Translations under genes and position numbers: made by a program
Assembly: GCA_013146195.2 (NCBI GenBank)
Contig: CM028379.1
Coordinates: 108,866,168-108,930,167 of the forward strand
Reading direction: 5' to 3'
Source of the DNA: Codonopsis lanceolata
Taxonomy: Eukaryota > Streptophyta > Magnoliopsida > Asterales > Campanulaceae
DNA: 64,000 bases
Shown here: piece by piece, positions 21,335 to 32,359 of the stretch
How the letters are laid out: the number at the start of each line of letters is the position of its first letter
How positions within the stretch are numbered: position 1 is the stretch's first letter
The notes under the pieces: model-generated
Told to the model about the DNA's origin: nothing
Databases searched by the model: none
The model's input: only the letters and a program-made list of their open reading frames with translations

Positions 21335-21480
21335 AGAGATCGTCTTAACTCAGTTGGTTAACAGTTAGTAGATTTGGATACTCCAAGTAGAGATCGAGTC
21401 TAGCAACTAATTGATATTCCATCTTCTTCTTAGAAATGTGTGTGAGAGAGAGAGAGAGCGGCTAGTGTCGGTGTGTATTA
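21335..21480 (+). mobile_element. SINE-like, tRNA-derived sequence
   Basis: CTTAACTCAGTTGGTTAACA (21343) resembles a tRNA-type A box, and AGATCGAGTCTAGC (21391) about 40 bp downstream resembles a B box, as in plant tRNA-derived SINEs. No cloverleaf can be folded, so it is not a tRNA gene. The 3' part passes into a GTGTGAGAGAGAGAGAG simple repeat. The boundaries are approximate and no target duplication was identified. Confidence 0.5.
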
Positions 21481-21496
21481 GCTATATTATATAGGC

Positions 21497-21660
21497 AATG
21501 CTAGGGTCACTCTCATTTTGCACAAAAATATGAGTACTTTATGATGTGACATATTCTCATTAGTTGGACATTTTGTGGGTCCCAACACTCTAGCCAATGA
21601 GAGTATGCCACATCATAGAGTACTCATAATTTGGTGCAAAATGAGAGTGACCCAAGCATT
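21497..21660. mobile_element. hairpin MITE, 164 bp
   Basis: AATGCTAGGGTCACTCTCAT at the left is the complement of the right end, whose reverse strand reads AATGCTTGGGTCACTCTCAT. The arms (about 70 bp) continue through TTTTGCACMAAAWTATGAGT and CTATGATGTGRCATA, leaving a short GGACATTTTGTGGGTCCC centre. The superfamily is not assigned because flanking duplications are not clear. Confidence 0.75.
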
Positions 21661-21661
21661 A

Positions 21662-22708
21662 GACCATCTCCAACAGTTTGAAGTTAAAATTGCACCAAAT
21701 ATTTAGAATGGTGCAATTTCTGCACCAAATTTCTTACACTATCTCCAACAGTTCTACTTCAAAGTTTACTCTAAAAGGAATATTCCAAGTATATTCTTCA
21801 TTATTTCATTTAATTTGTATTCCAAGTATATGTTTTATTTTATTTAATTTGCATTAATGTATTTTAGCAAAATAAATATATTATTGATTTAATATTAAAT
21901 TAAATTAAATATTATGCATTAAAAATAATAATTAAATGCATGAATTTAATTGAGACTAAAATACAAACATATTAAAATTAATAATTAAATGCAAGATATT
22001 AAGAAAGACTAAAATACAAACATTAAAATCAAACATAAATAGACATATGAAAATACAACTAAAATCAAACATTTAATCTTTTAAATTCGTAAATTCATCT
22101 CATAAATGATCGATTAACGCATCCCGAAGTGCAATATGTACGGTTGTGCATTATTATACATGTTGTGCATTATTCTGCAAAAAAGGGCTGAACAGCAGCT
22201 CATGCAACCTAATCCAAATGCTTTTGGACAGTACTTCCAAAACATTGGACCATCCGGAAATGATCTATCAGATTATTAATTGATAGTTATTGCATAATTT
22301 GTATTAGTATTAATATTATTAATATTATTAATATGTATGTTGTGTGATTTAATTTAATGTAATGTAATTTTCATTTATTTATTAATGTCTAATATATAAC
22401 TAATAACTAACAATATAAATAAAATAATTGAATTAATTTTTTGTATTATTTAAACCAAAACATCTCAAAATGGTATTTAAACTAAACAACTAAACTAACA
22501 ATAATAATGAAAACATAAAACACAAAATAATTACTTAAACCAAAAAAAAAAAAAAAAAAAGAGGAGAGGTAAGATGAAGCATGAATAATATGCTCTGGAT
22601 TTGAAGTTTAGAATCAGAAACTTCAAATCTGAAGCTGAAATAAAGCAGCCGTTGGAGATAGAAATAGTAGAATTTTTCTTCAAATTTGGAGTTTGACGCA
22701 TCCCTTGG
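21662..22708. mobile_element. Harbinger-like non-autonomous element (tentative)
   Basis: GACCATCTCCAACAG at the left and, reading the other strand at the right, GATCATCTCCAAGGG resemble the GAGCATCTCCAAC-type ends of plant PIF/Harbinger elements. Near 22180-22280 the plus strand reads a short protein-like stretch (AEQQLMQPNPNAFGQYF) ending in a stop, which may be the C-terminal tail of a Harbinger ORF2. No clear 3-bp duplication was found. It could be two adjacent elements. Confidence 0.4.
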
Positions 22709-23145
22709 AGATGATCACCCATGTTATATAACCCCTTTAAATTCTTATTTTGAAGTAAATAAATTTATTGCGTTAACATGGCATGAGTTTTATAATTATA
22801 GAGGAATAAAGATTCTAATAAGTAATAATATAGAAATGAAGAACGGTTGGTAGAAATATAAAATGTTTGGATTAAGTGGAAAGAAGATTGCAACTGTAAT
22901 GTAGAATAATAAAGTGGTGGACGTGCCTTTAACTAATACTAATTAATTATTACTTAAAATAAACAAAGTGAGACATCAAAGACGACGTAATTAACAAAAA
23001 AGAAGATGCTTCCGTCCTCCCCATTTGCTTACCTTTCAACTCTCTTGATCTTGATTGACAATATTTGTTTCAATTTTATTTAACTGCTCTACAAAAGTAA
23101 GCTTACTTGAGTTATGGTACCATGGATATTCCCACATATTAATTA
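22709..23145. other. intergenic DNA, no gene seen
   Basis: AT-rich sequence with no supported feature. Confidence 0.5.
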
Positions 23146-23331
23146 CTTCATCCGTTCTAAACAAAAAGTTTATTATTTTATTTTGTGATATTTTACTTAA
23201 AAAATTTATTTTAAAAAGTTAACGCACAAAAATATCATTTTATTACTAAAGAACTACTAAAAATAATATTTTTTTAAAAAAAAACTTTCAAACGAGAACT
23301 CTCTATCCGAAATAAAGGGATTAACTTTTAA
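23146..23331. mobile_element. Stowaway-like MITE (decayed)
   Basis: The left end CTTCATCCGTTCTAAAC follows TA at 23144-23145. The right end CCGAAATAAAGGGAT precedes TA. Internal text (TTATTTTGTGATATTTTACT, AAAAATATCATTTTATTACT) matches the other family members in this window. Confidence 0.65.
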
Positions 23332-23672
23332 TTTTATACTTAATATGTACTAGTGTGTTAACATTCATGTAGTACAACAGATATAAGACTCCTGATATCT
23401 GTTTATCCCTTCTCAAACAACAATTTTTAAGAACGGTCTTATGAGTATTTTATGTAAAACGGATTATTTTTACTCGACTCACCATGTATTGATGAGTTGA
23501 GATATGAGAGAGAGACTCTTTCTTACGAATGAAGATCCGTAAGACGATCTTATAGAAAATCTACTCTTAATTAGGTTTCCTCGATCGTAATATTACCAAT
23601 TCTTCCGTTCTTAAAACAGTATAATGTTTAACCTATAACTCAAATTAAGAAAAAATAATTGACTATGTTATA

Positions 23673-23851
23673 CTCCCTCCGTTCCAGGCAATGAGCTAAC
23701 TATTCTATTTTGAGATGCATCACTTAAAGATTTTAGTTTCAAAAATTAAGGTATAAAAGTGTCATTTTATTGCCAATGAGCTACTAAAAATGTCATTTTC
23801 TTAAAAAGTTAGACTTTAAAACGGGGATTTTTTTATCCGGAACGGAGAGAG
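23673..23851. mobile_element. Stowaway MITE
   Basis: A 179-bp element with TA duplications at 23671-23672 and 23852-23853. The ends CTCCCTCCGTTCC and CTCTCTCCGTTCCGG (reverse strand) are the consensus Stowaway termini. It is the best preserved of the four family copies along with 60318-60498. Confidence 0.9.
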
Positions 23852-23949
23852 TATATTTTAAGATAATGTATACTTCATCCATCCATCCCTAAATTATTGT
23901 TATACTTTCATTTTATCGTCCGTAGCAAAAAAAAAAATTGTGATTTTTT

Positions 23950-24479
23950 CAGTGTTCTAAAACTCCCCGCCTAACTCCACCTAGACCCCGCCTAGGCGCT
24001 AGGCCCCTCTCTACCGCCGCGACTTTCTTAGTCGCCGCCTAATCGACCACTCGCTGACCTTAATTTATTTTTGTAGCTTTGATTTTGTGGTATGCGGTGA
24101 CCGGATAAGGAAGAGGGGGCGAACTGGAGAAAGAAGGGAGAGTGGTAATGGTGAGGCAGAGAGGGAGGTAATGGGGGGCGAACTAGAGTTTTTTTTTTTT
24201 TTTTTTAGTTATAAACTTGGCTTGTTTATTGCTTTGGGATTGTTGAGAATTGAGATTAATGATATGTTTGTATATTTTTGTTTATTTTACAAATATAGAC
24301 AAGTGTTTGATAAAATGACAAACATAAAAAAAATTAAATTTGTATTCAATGTGTTTGATCTTTGATGTAAATTATCAAAAAAATGGTAATTATGCCTTAA
24401 TTCTAGGCCCCGACTAGTCCCCTAGGCGCTAGGCGCTAGTGTGCCGCCTAGCGGCCGCCTAACGATTTTTAGAACCTTG
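23950..24479. mobile_element. hAT-superfamily non-autonomous element, 530 bp
   Basis: Imperfect TIRs start CAGTGTTCTAAAA (23950) and, on the reverse strand, CAAGGTTCTAAAAATCG (24479). The subterminal regions are rich in GGCGCTAGGCGG-type repeats in inverted orientation. The flanks GATTTTTT (23942-23949) and GATTTTTT (24480-24487) are a perfect 8-bp target duplication, the hAT hallmark. The interior is purine-rich on the left and AT-rich on the right and encodes no transposase. Confidence 0.9.
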
Positions 24480-24487
24480 GATTTTTT

Positions 24488-24931
24488 AAGGATATCATTT
24501 TTACCATTATACCCTTATTTTTTTCTTTATATTTTAATTATAACTCACATGCATATGAGATTTAAATTAAACTAAACACTATACAAATATTAAGAACAAG
24601 TTCAACAGAATATCTAATTTACTCCTCATACTTAACTCATTAAAAATAAATTAAAAATCCAGTGATGCCCATAAGCTACCCAAACAAAAAACACTTCCAA
24701 CAACTTGACACAAATTCTAATAATTCATATATCTTGCCATTTTTATAGATAAAATTGTGTACCTTTTTCAAGTAAAAAAATTTTAAAAATATTTTTATTT
24801 CTTTTGCAAAAGGCCAAGAATGAGAGAAAAATGCCTTTGGCGGGACGACTTCTTCCTTGATTTAAGGAATGATCGAGTATCTCACCTTAATACTCAACCT
24901 CCTTTTTCTTAACTTTGATTTTCATTTGATC
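24488..24931. other. AT-rich flank, no gene seen
   Basis: This lies between the hAT element and the copia LTR. No supported feature was found. Confidence 0.5.
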
Positions 24932-25333
24932 TGTAGACAATACTGAAGTTGGTAATGTGGCTAATCCTCAAGCCAAACGTGCACAGATCAAACAAGTTGA
25001 AGACAGATTTGCAACGTTTTTACAAGGCTATCAAATTACCATGTGTGGATGTGTGGAGATGATTTTCACCTCCAGTTAAGCTGATTTTGTAGATTATCTA
25101 AAGGCAATTTTGTAACTGTTTGTTGGTGTTTGTTTTAGATATTTCTTTGCCAGGTTGTAAGTTAGTTGTTCAAGTTTGTTAGTGGAGGTTGAGAGTGGAA
25201 CTTATAACTATATAGCAGGAGTAGATACTCCATTTTCTGTAATAAGATACATGAATTATGAATGAAAGAGACTTTCCCTCCAAAACCTTCACCACACTGT
25301 TTGATCTTCAATCTTTCATTTCCAAAGTTTTCA
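24932..25333 (+). repeat. 5' LTR of the 5.5-kb copia element
   Basis: 402 bp with TG..CA ends. A TATA-like AACTATATAGCAGG lies near 25206. The end TTTCCAAAGTTTTCA abuts the primer-binding site. It differs from the 3' LTR by about eight substitutions and two small indels. Confidence 0.95.
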
Positions 25334-25345
25334 TGGTATCAGAGC
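25334..25345 (+). promoter_or_regulatory. primer-binding site (initiator Met tRNA)
   Basis: TGGTATCAGAGC starts immediately after the LTR's terminal CA. It is the standard plant copia site complementary to the 3' end of initiator tRNA-Met, where minus-strand cDNA synthesis begins. Confidence 0.95.
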
Positions 25346-25490
25346 ATTTCGATCCAATCTATTGATCAGTGCTCTATATTCTTTTTCATTTTGAAGTTCG
25401 TTTGAATCCATCGATTCTCATACTTTCAGAATCCTTATTATCGAATTTTATTCGATTGTTTCTGATCGAATTTCAAATTCAATTTATCTC

Positions 25491-26116
25491 ATGGCTGATG
25501 CAAGTAATTCAGAGCAGAATACATCTTCCAATGGAACGAGAGAAGGAACCAGAACATCTACTTCAATGGAAATTCCATAGATTCGAACATGCATCCACTG
25601 TACATTCATAACAATGATCATCCAGGTTTGGTTCTAATCTCGATAAAACTCACTGGCAGTGATAACTATAGTGCTTGGTCTAGGTCCATGCAGATTTCCT
25701 TATCTGCTAAGAACAAATCTGCATTAATCAGTGGTAATTACCCTATCCCTGAAACCACTTCTGTTCTATATCCACTTTGGGCAAGAGCCAATGATATGGT
25801 TATTTCATGGATTTTCAATGTGGTTTCAGAAGAAATTAGTAATAGCCTGAGGTTTATTTCATCTGCATTTGTAGTTTGGACTGAATTAAAGGAGAGGTAT
25901 TCAAATATTGATGGACATATGGCTTTTCAATTAGAAAAGGATTTACACAGGCTAGAACAAAGGGATGGATCTGTTGAGGCTTACTATCACAAGATGAAAG
26001 GATTATGGGATGAAAGTGTTGCTCTAGACACCATTACAGCTTGTACTTGTAACAGCTGTATGTGTGGTGTTGTCAAAGCACAAGAACTTAGAGAGCAAAG
26101 AAAGAAACTCATGTAA
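25491..26116 (+). pseudogene. copia Gag, N-terminal part (frameshift and stop)
   Basis: Translation would start at ATGGCTGATGCAAG (25491). That frame ends at TAG near 25578, and the Gag-like frame resumes from about 25589 in another phase, so a frameshift lies between. Residues such as NNDHPGLVLISIKLTGSDNY, WSRSMQISLSAKNKSALI and RLEQRDGSVEAYYHKMKGLW match the copia gag polypeptide family. Gag forms the virus-like particle in the cytoplasm. TAA at 26114-26116 interrupts the frame exactly where the next frame (from 26117) continues in phase, so it is a point nonsense change (probably CAA to TAA). Confidence 0.85.
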
Positions 26117-26122
26117 TTTCTT

Positions 26123-29100
26123 ATGGGATTGCATGATAGTTATGCTAATATCAGAGGTCAAATTTTAAGAATGAAACCTTTGCCTAGCATTGGAGAGGCA
26201 TATTACATGGTACGACAGGAAGAATCATTGAAGATAGGGTATATTACTGATCATAATATTGTGGCTGCTAACATGACCAAGACTAGTCAAGAAACTGAAT
26301 TAAAATTGGCTGCAAATTATACAACAAATTTTAGATCCACTGATAGGTCTTCTTCTGGACATGGAAATAAAGCCAATTATGTGAAGGCACCTTTTAAAAA
26401 GGGAATCATCTGTAACTATTGCAATAAAGAATGTCATGTTAAGTCTGAGTGTTTCAAACTGCATAGATTCCCGATGGGACATCCAGCTTATTCTGTGAAC
26501 AACCAGAAACAATTCAAAGGTTCTGGAGATGGACACAAAGGCCAGAATATTGGGAATGTGGGAGCTAAGGCAATGCAAGTGCAAGGTAAGATTGCAGATA
26601 AGGGGACTCAATCAAAAATTGAGCAATTAAAGACACAACTAGGCCAAGTCATGTCTTTGTTAAAAGGAAAGGATCATCCAGAAGATCATCTTGTTGCTTC
26701 CACCTTCACTTCAGGTTCCAATATTCCTTTTGCAGGTATGGGTACTTCTAATTGCTGTCGTGACAAGTTTATATCCTCAATCCAAGGTATTAATGCATGG
26801 GTAGTAGATTCAGGTGCTACTGACCATGTTTGCATCTCTATTCAGCTTATGCATTCTGTAGTTTCATTGCACACACCCATTATTTTATCCCTTCCCAATG
26901 GAAATCATGCCACTGTCACACAGAAAGGGTCAGTTAATGTGACATCTGACTTTGTTTTACATGATGTCTTATATGTCCCTGGTTTCAAGTTCAATCTTCT
27001 ATCAGTTTCCAAGTTGCTTTCTAATAGCTCATACTTAGTTTCATTCACCAATTCTAAATACATCTTCCAGGACCAGATGAAGAAGGTCATCACCACTGGT
27101 GATCTTCATGGAGGATTGTTTTTACTGCAAGGACAACCCTCCACATTCATTCCCACTATGCCCAATTTGGTTGGATCAACAGCAGCCATGCCCAACCTGG
27201 ACATTTCTGAGCTCTGGCACAGAAGATTGGGCCACTCTTCTCTCCACACTTCGAAGAAAATTCCTCAATTGTCTCATGTTTTTCATTCCAAGACAATAAA
27301 TCATGAATGTATTTCTTTTTGTTTTGTCTGTCCTCTTGCCAAACAACATAAACTGCCATTTCAAAATAGTATTTCTCATGCTTCTAAGTGTTTTGATTTG
27401 ATTCATTGTGACCTATGGGGTCCTTACAAAATACCTACTATGCAAGGCTGTAGATATTTTCTTACAATTGTGGATGACTGTTCTAGATGTGTATGGACCT
27501 TTTTACTTCCTACAAAGTTCCATGTATTCAAAGTCTTGCAGGATTTTATTGCTTATGTTCAGAACCATTTTCAATCCACAGTTAAGATAGTTAAATCCAT
27601 TAGAACAGATCATGGTTCTGAGTTTTTCAATCAAGAACTTACTCCTTTTCTAGCCAAACTAGGAATATCCCACCAGTCTTCATGTACCTACACACCACAA
27701 CAAAATGGTATTGTAGAAAGAAAACACAAACAACTTCTTGAAATGGCTAGAGCCCTGAGGTTTCAAGCCTGTCTGCCAAAACACTTTTGGGGTTACTGTC
27801 TTCTCACAGCTACTTATCTGATAAACAGATTGCCTACTAGTGCCACAGATTTTAAGATCCCTCATGAACTCCTATTCAACAGTCCAATTAACTACACTGA
27901 TCTCAAAAGCTTTGGGTGCCTATGTTTTGCCTCTATACATGATTCTGATAAATTTGAACCTAGGGCCATCAAATCAGTTTTTCTTGGCTATCCTCATGGA
28001 CAGAAGGGATATATTTTATATGATCTTACTTCAAAGAAATTTTTCATAAGTAGGCATGTTGTCTTTCATGAACATATTTTCCCTTTTTCTTCCATTTCTT
28101 CTCATATTCCTTCAGATTCCACTTCCTTACCTTGGCCTGTTGATGATCCTCCTCCTGTCTATCAAACTTGTCCTTCAACCTCTCCTCCACAAGTTCATCC
28201 TTCTCCTCAAACTTCTGCTCATGCCCCTTCTCCAGCTTCTATATCACCTCAGGTCCCTTCCACTCCTCAAATACCTGAACAAGATTCTCAAATTCCTCCT
28301 CCAGTCCCTCTTAGGAAGTCTTGTAGAGTCTCCATTCCTCCTGTTAGGTTTAAGGACTATGTCTCTCCCTTCTCTAAACATCACATCAATCACTTCACCA
28401 CTTATCATCATTTTGATCCTTCACATCTTCATTTTGTTAATGCTCTACATGGTAATGTAGAGTATGCATCTTATAATCAGGCTATTAAACACCAACATTG
28501 GATTGATGCCATGAATAAGGAATTGACAGCTTTAGAAGCTAATCATACTTGGGAACTGATTCCTTTACCTCCTGGCAAGAAGACTATAGGTTGTAAATGG
28601 GTATATAAGGTTAAGTATAATTCAGATGGAAGTGTTGAAAGATACAAGGCCAGATTAGTAGCCAAAGGGTACACACAATCTAAGGGCATAGACTATCATG
28701 AAACCTTTTCTCCTGTTGCAAAGATGGTTTCTGTTAGAGTCCTACTTTCCATTGCAGCTGCCAATGGTTGGGATGTTTATCAATTGGATGTTAATAATGC
28801 TTTTCTACATGGGGATCTTCATGAAGAAGTCTACATGTCTGTGCCCCAAGGATTTTCTTTACCAAAGGATCCAGGACTAGTTTGTCAACTCAAGAAGTCA
28901 CTGTATGGTCTAAAACAGGCTTCTAGACAGTGGTTTGCTAAACTTACAGATTCTTTACTGAACATTGGTTTTGTTCAATCTCATGCAGAATATTATATGT
29001 TTACCATGAAGAAAAATGACAAGTTTACTGCCCTTCTAGTTTTATGTTGATGATATCATCATCACAGGGAATGATCCTACTGCTATTTAGTCTTTAAAGC

Positions 29101-30000
29101 AATTTCTTTACTCTCAATTTAGTATTAAGGATCTTGGTTTCATCAAATACTACTTGGGGATTGAAGTGACAAGGTCTGCTCATGGATTTCACCTCAGCCA
29201 AAGAAAGTATGTACTGGATCTGATAGATGATGCAGGATTAACAGAAGCAAAACCTTTGACCATTCCTTTGGACCCTAATACTAAGTTGTTGGCCTCTGAA
29301 GGCACTCCACTCCCAGATCCCAGTCTCTATAGACAGTTGGTTTGTAAGTTGTTGTACCTCACCATTATTAGGCCAGATGTGGCTTTTGCTGCTCACACTC
29401 TGAGTCAGTTTGTACATGCTCCATCTGATCTGCATATGAAAGCTTTGCTTAGGGTTCTGAGATACCTCAAAGCTTGTCCAGGACAGGGCCTTTTCCTATC
29501 ATCCACTAATGACTTCAATCTTACAGCCTATTGTGATAGTGATTGGGCAGGGGACCCTAATGATAGGAAATCTGTCACAGGATTTTGCATATTTCTTGGG
29601 AATTCTCTTATTTCATGGCTATCCAAAAAGCAGTATGTCACAGCCAGGTCTTCTGCTGAAGCTGAATATAGAGCTCTTGCTACTGTTAGTTGTGAAATTC
29701 TATGGGTTCATGCTCTTTTGAAAGACTTGCAGATCTGTCCTACCCTTCCTGTTAAACTGTGATAATTATGCTGCAATTGTTATAGCCTCTAATCCAGTTT
29801 ATCATGCTATGACTAAACACATTGAGCTTGATTGTTATTTTGTACGTGAGAAGGTCCAACAAGGTTTAATACATCCCCAGTACATCCCTTCCAAATTCCA
29901 GATGGCTGATATATTCACCAAATCTTTGGGGAAAGTTTCCCATTGGTTTCTGATATCCAAGTTGAAAGTTCTTAGTGCTTTCCCACTTTCAACTTGTGGT
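26123..30000 (+). pseudogene. copia Gag C-terminus and Pol (PR, IN, RT, RNase H)
   Basis: A 975-codon open frame (26123-29050) holds the end of Gag with a CCHC knuckle (CNYCNKECHVKSEC, about residue 96). The protease active site is VVDSGATDH (about 225). The GAG-pre-integrase is LWHRRLGHSSLH (about 363). The integrase Asp-Asp-Glu residues are in HCDLWG, RTDHGSEF and GIVERKH. The reverse transcriptase begins AMNKELTALEANHTW, with its first catalytic Asp in YQLDVNNAFLHGD. An extra T near 29042 shifts the frame just before the YVDD box. After TAG at 29088 the frame resumes with YYLGIEV and the RNase H (YCDSDWAGDPNDRKSVTG, SSAEAEYRALA). A further small deletion near 29757 separates the tail (KHIELDCYFVREKV, MADIFTKSLGK). 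It would normally be one polyprotein. Confidence 0.92.
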
Positions 30001-30006
30001 GGGGAG

Positions 30007-30409
30007 TGTAGACAATACTGAAGTTGGTAATGTGGCTAATCCTCAAGCCAATAACGTGCACAGATCAAACAAGTTGAAGACAGATTTGCAACGTTTTTAC
30101 AAGGCTATCAAACTACCATGTGTGGATGTGTGGAGATGATTTTCACCTCCAGTTAAGCTGATTTTGTAGATTATCTAAGGGCAATTTTGTAATTGTTTGT
30201 TGGTGTTTGTTTTAGATATTTCTTTGCCAGGCTGTAAGTTAGTTGTTCAAGTTTGTTAGTGGAGGTTGAGAGTGGAACTTATAATTATATAGCAGGAGTA
30301 GATACTCCATTTCTGTAATAAGATACACAGATTATGAATGAAAGAGACTTTCCCTCCAAAACCTTCACCACACTGTTTGATCTTCAATCTTTCATTTCCA
30401 AAGTTTTCA
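30007..30409 (+). repeat. 3' LTR of the 5.5-kb copia element
   Basis: It begins TGTAGACAATACTGAAG after the purine tract GGTGGGGAG (29998-30006) and ends TTTTCA, followed by the TGATC target duplication. It is nearly identical to the 5' LTR. Confidence 0.95.
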
Positions 30410-30530
30410 TGATCTGCTTTAGAATCTTCATTGTAGAGAAGAAAACTAAGAGGTTCTCATTTGATGCTTCATTGTACCTAATAATCAAGTCATTTAAAAA
30501 AAATGTGTAACAAATCAAATATGATAACAA

Positions 30531-30700
30531 TCTATATTATAAAAGAGATCAGGGACTAACTGGTGGCCCAGATCAAATTGTATCGAACACAACTGACGGT
30601 CCAGATTGATTTCTAAATATGTGAGTTACAAATAAACCCCTCAATTATAAGTTTTGTTTCAATTACCTTATCTACGACTAATAAGTATGCAATAACCCTC
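30531..30700 (+). mobile_element. Helitron 5' end (partial)
   Basis: TCTATATTATAAAAGAG at 30531 is a typical Helitron 5' terminus. The next 150 bp (ACAACTGACGGTCCAGATTG, GTTACAAATAAACCCCTC) match the complete small Helitron at 36443-36718. No CTRR-hairpin 3' end was found downstream, so the extent is unknown. Confidence 0.65.
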
Positions 30701-32359
30701 AGTTAGGTTTTTTTTAATTATCCTCTCCACAATCAATTACATTTACAAGAATGGTTTCCTCTAACACATTTTTTGACCACATCCTTCCATTTGAGTTGAC
30801 GAGATGGTTATCTATAATTTATCTCGAGCATCCATTAAGTCGTTTTAATAAGATATTTGTTTGTAAGTTTTGTAATAAAATTTTTGCAATTTTAAATATT
30901 TGTATTTTAATTTTTTTATTAATATTTAGTTTGTAGTTTCTTAATTAATTGTTATCGTAATCAACTTAATCTCAATTTAATTTTTGTCCAACCTAGATTT
31001 TTTTTAAAAAAAAACTTTTGTTTTTAAGTTTTGTAATTTTAAATATTTGTATTTTAATTTTTTTTTAAATGTGTGCTAAGTTTTCCCTAATAGTCTGAAA
31101 TATTTGTGATTTTCAAAATAGTCTTTTGTTAGTTCACTCTGTCTCATTCAATTTATTTTATATTTTTTGTTTGCTGCGATTTTCATTTTTAAGTTTATTC
31201 CAATTAACATGTGTTGTGTTGGTGTGTGTAAGAGGGAATGTTTTTGGATGTTAATTATATATTTTTGGATGAGTTACAAAATTTTACATTGAATAAAATG
31301 TTTTATTTTTCTAATTTTCGGGAAGTCGTCTTTTTTTTTTTGTGTAGTGTACATTGATCCGACTCCTACAAAATCTCAAGCATATACTAATTTATTTGCA
31401 TCATATCCGCTTCATACATTGATCACGTCTATACTTACACCGTGTCATAGATATATGTACGAAATCTAGGTTTAATAAAAGAAGTAGTTTCTAGTTTCTA
31501 GGAATACTCATGTGAGAGTTGGACCCATCAATTAAAAAGAGAATTAAGTTAAAGGTAAAATAAAAAATAGAAAGAAAAAAAGTGATTTTTTTCAACGACT
31601 TAAAAAGGAAATATGGATTTTTTTTTTAAGAACAGAGGTGTCATTGTCTTCGTACTCTATAGTCTATACATTAGCATTGTCGACAATTTAATTTCACTAA
31701 TGTTGCTCTCATGCGTTGGTCTCGTGATTTTTAATCGCAGACTTTTTACTTTTATGTTAATCATCCCAAAATAAATAGTGAACTTTTTATTCATAAATTG
31801 TAACGGAGAGAAAAGTACGAGTTTAGACTTAAAGAGTAATGCTGGTCTATGCCCCGCCCCACACACACAAACACATATTTTCCAACAAAATGAGTGACCT
31901 ATGATAATTTCTTATTTAGAAAGAAAAAATTTCTTTTTTTTAATTGACATAGGAAGAAGACTAACAATGACGATAAAATGTGGCTAAGAAGACACAATGG
32001 TGATGCCCTTATGCTCAAAATTCTCAATTAATAACAACCCAGTCAAAGAAAGAAACACATGCGGGGAAGGAGAGTGGCTACCACCGCTTCAATCAAGATA
32101 GCGCGTGTGAATCACACACTAGCGAAGAGAGTCACGGCTCCTGTCTCGTGGGCCACCTTTTGTTTGCTGCCTTTTCCTTTTTTTTTTTTTTTTTACTTTT
32201 CAAAACGTTGTTGTTTTTTTTAATTTAGGGGGAATTTCAAGTGGGTACAATTTTAAAAACATGTTTTCATCTAGAACCATCATTTTGTTGGACATTTCAT
32301 GTAACTACAAATTGCTTGCCAAATGACAAAAATGTCATTAATGAAGACAAAACTGATCC
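30701..32359. other. AT-rich intergenic DNA, no gene seen
   Basis: T-rich and A-rich stretches dominate. Several random frames occur but none has recognisable protein features. The left half may belong to the Helitron that starts at 30531. Confidence 0.45.

Larger units (their letters stand above)
24932..30409 (+). mobile_element. complete Ty1/copia retrotransposon (5.5 kb)
   Basis: LTRs at 24932-25333 and 30007-30409 begin TGTAGACAATACTGAAG and end AAGTTTTCA. The flanks TGATC (24927-24931) and TGATC (30410-30414) are a perfect 5-bp target duplication. Between them lie the primer-binding site, gag, protease, integrase, reverse transcriptase and RNase H in copia order, and a GGTGGGGAG purine tract just before the 3' LTR. 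The LTRs differ at roughly eight bases plus two small indels by eye, so the insertion is fairly young. A handful of lesions (stop at 26114, extra T near 29042, stop at 29088, small deletion near 29757) make this copy inactive as a single polyprotein. Confidence 0.95.

Noticed and set aside
21343..21404. tRNA gene
   Set aside because: A- and B-box-like words are present but no acceptor stem or anticodon arm can be folded; a SINE-like origin fits better.
24087..24365. 92-codon frame as a host gene
   Set aside because: It lies wholly inside the 530-bp hAT element and reads through purine-rich and poly-T sequence.
28056..28460. 134-codon leucine-rich frame inside the copia pol region
   Set aside because: It is a shifted-phase shadow of the Pro/Ser-rich linker between integrase and reverse transcriptase.
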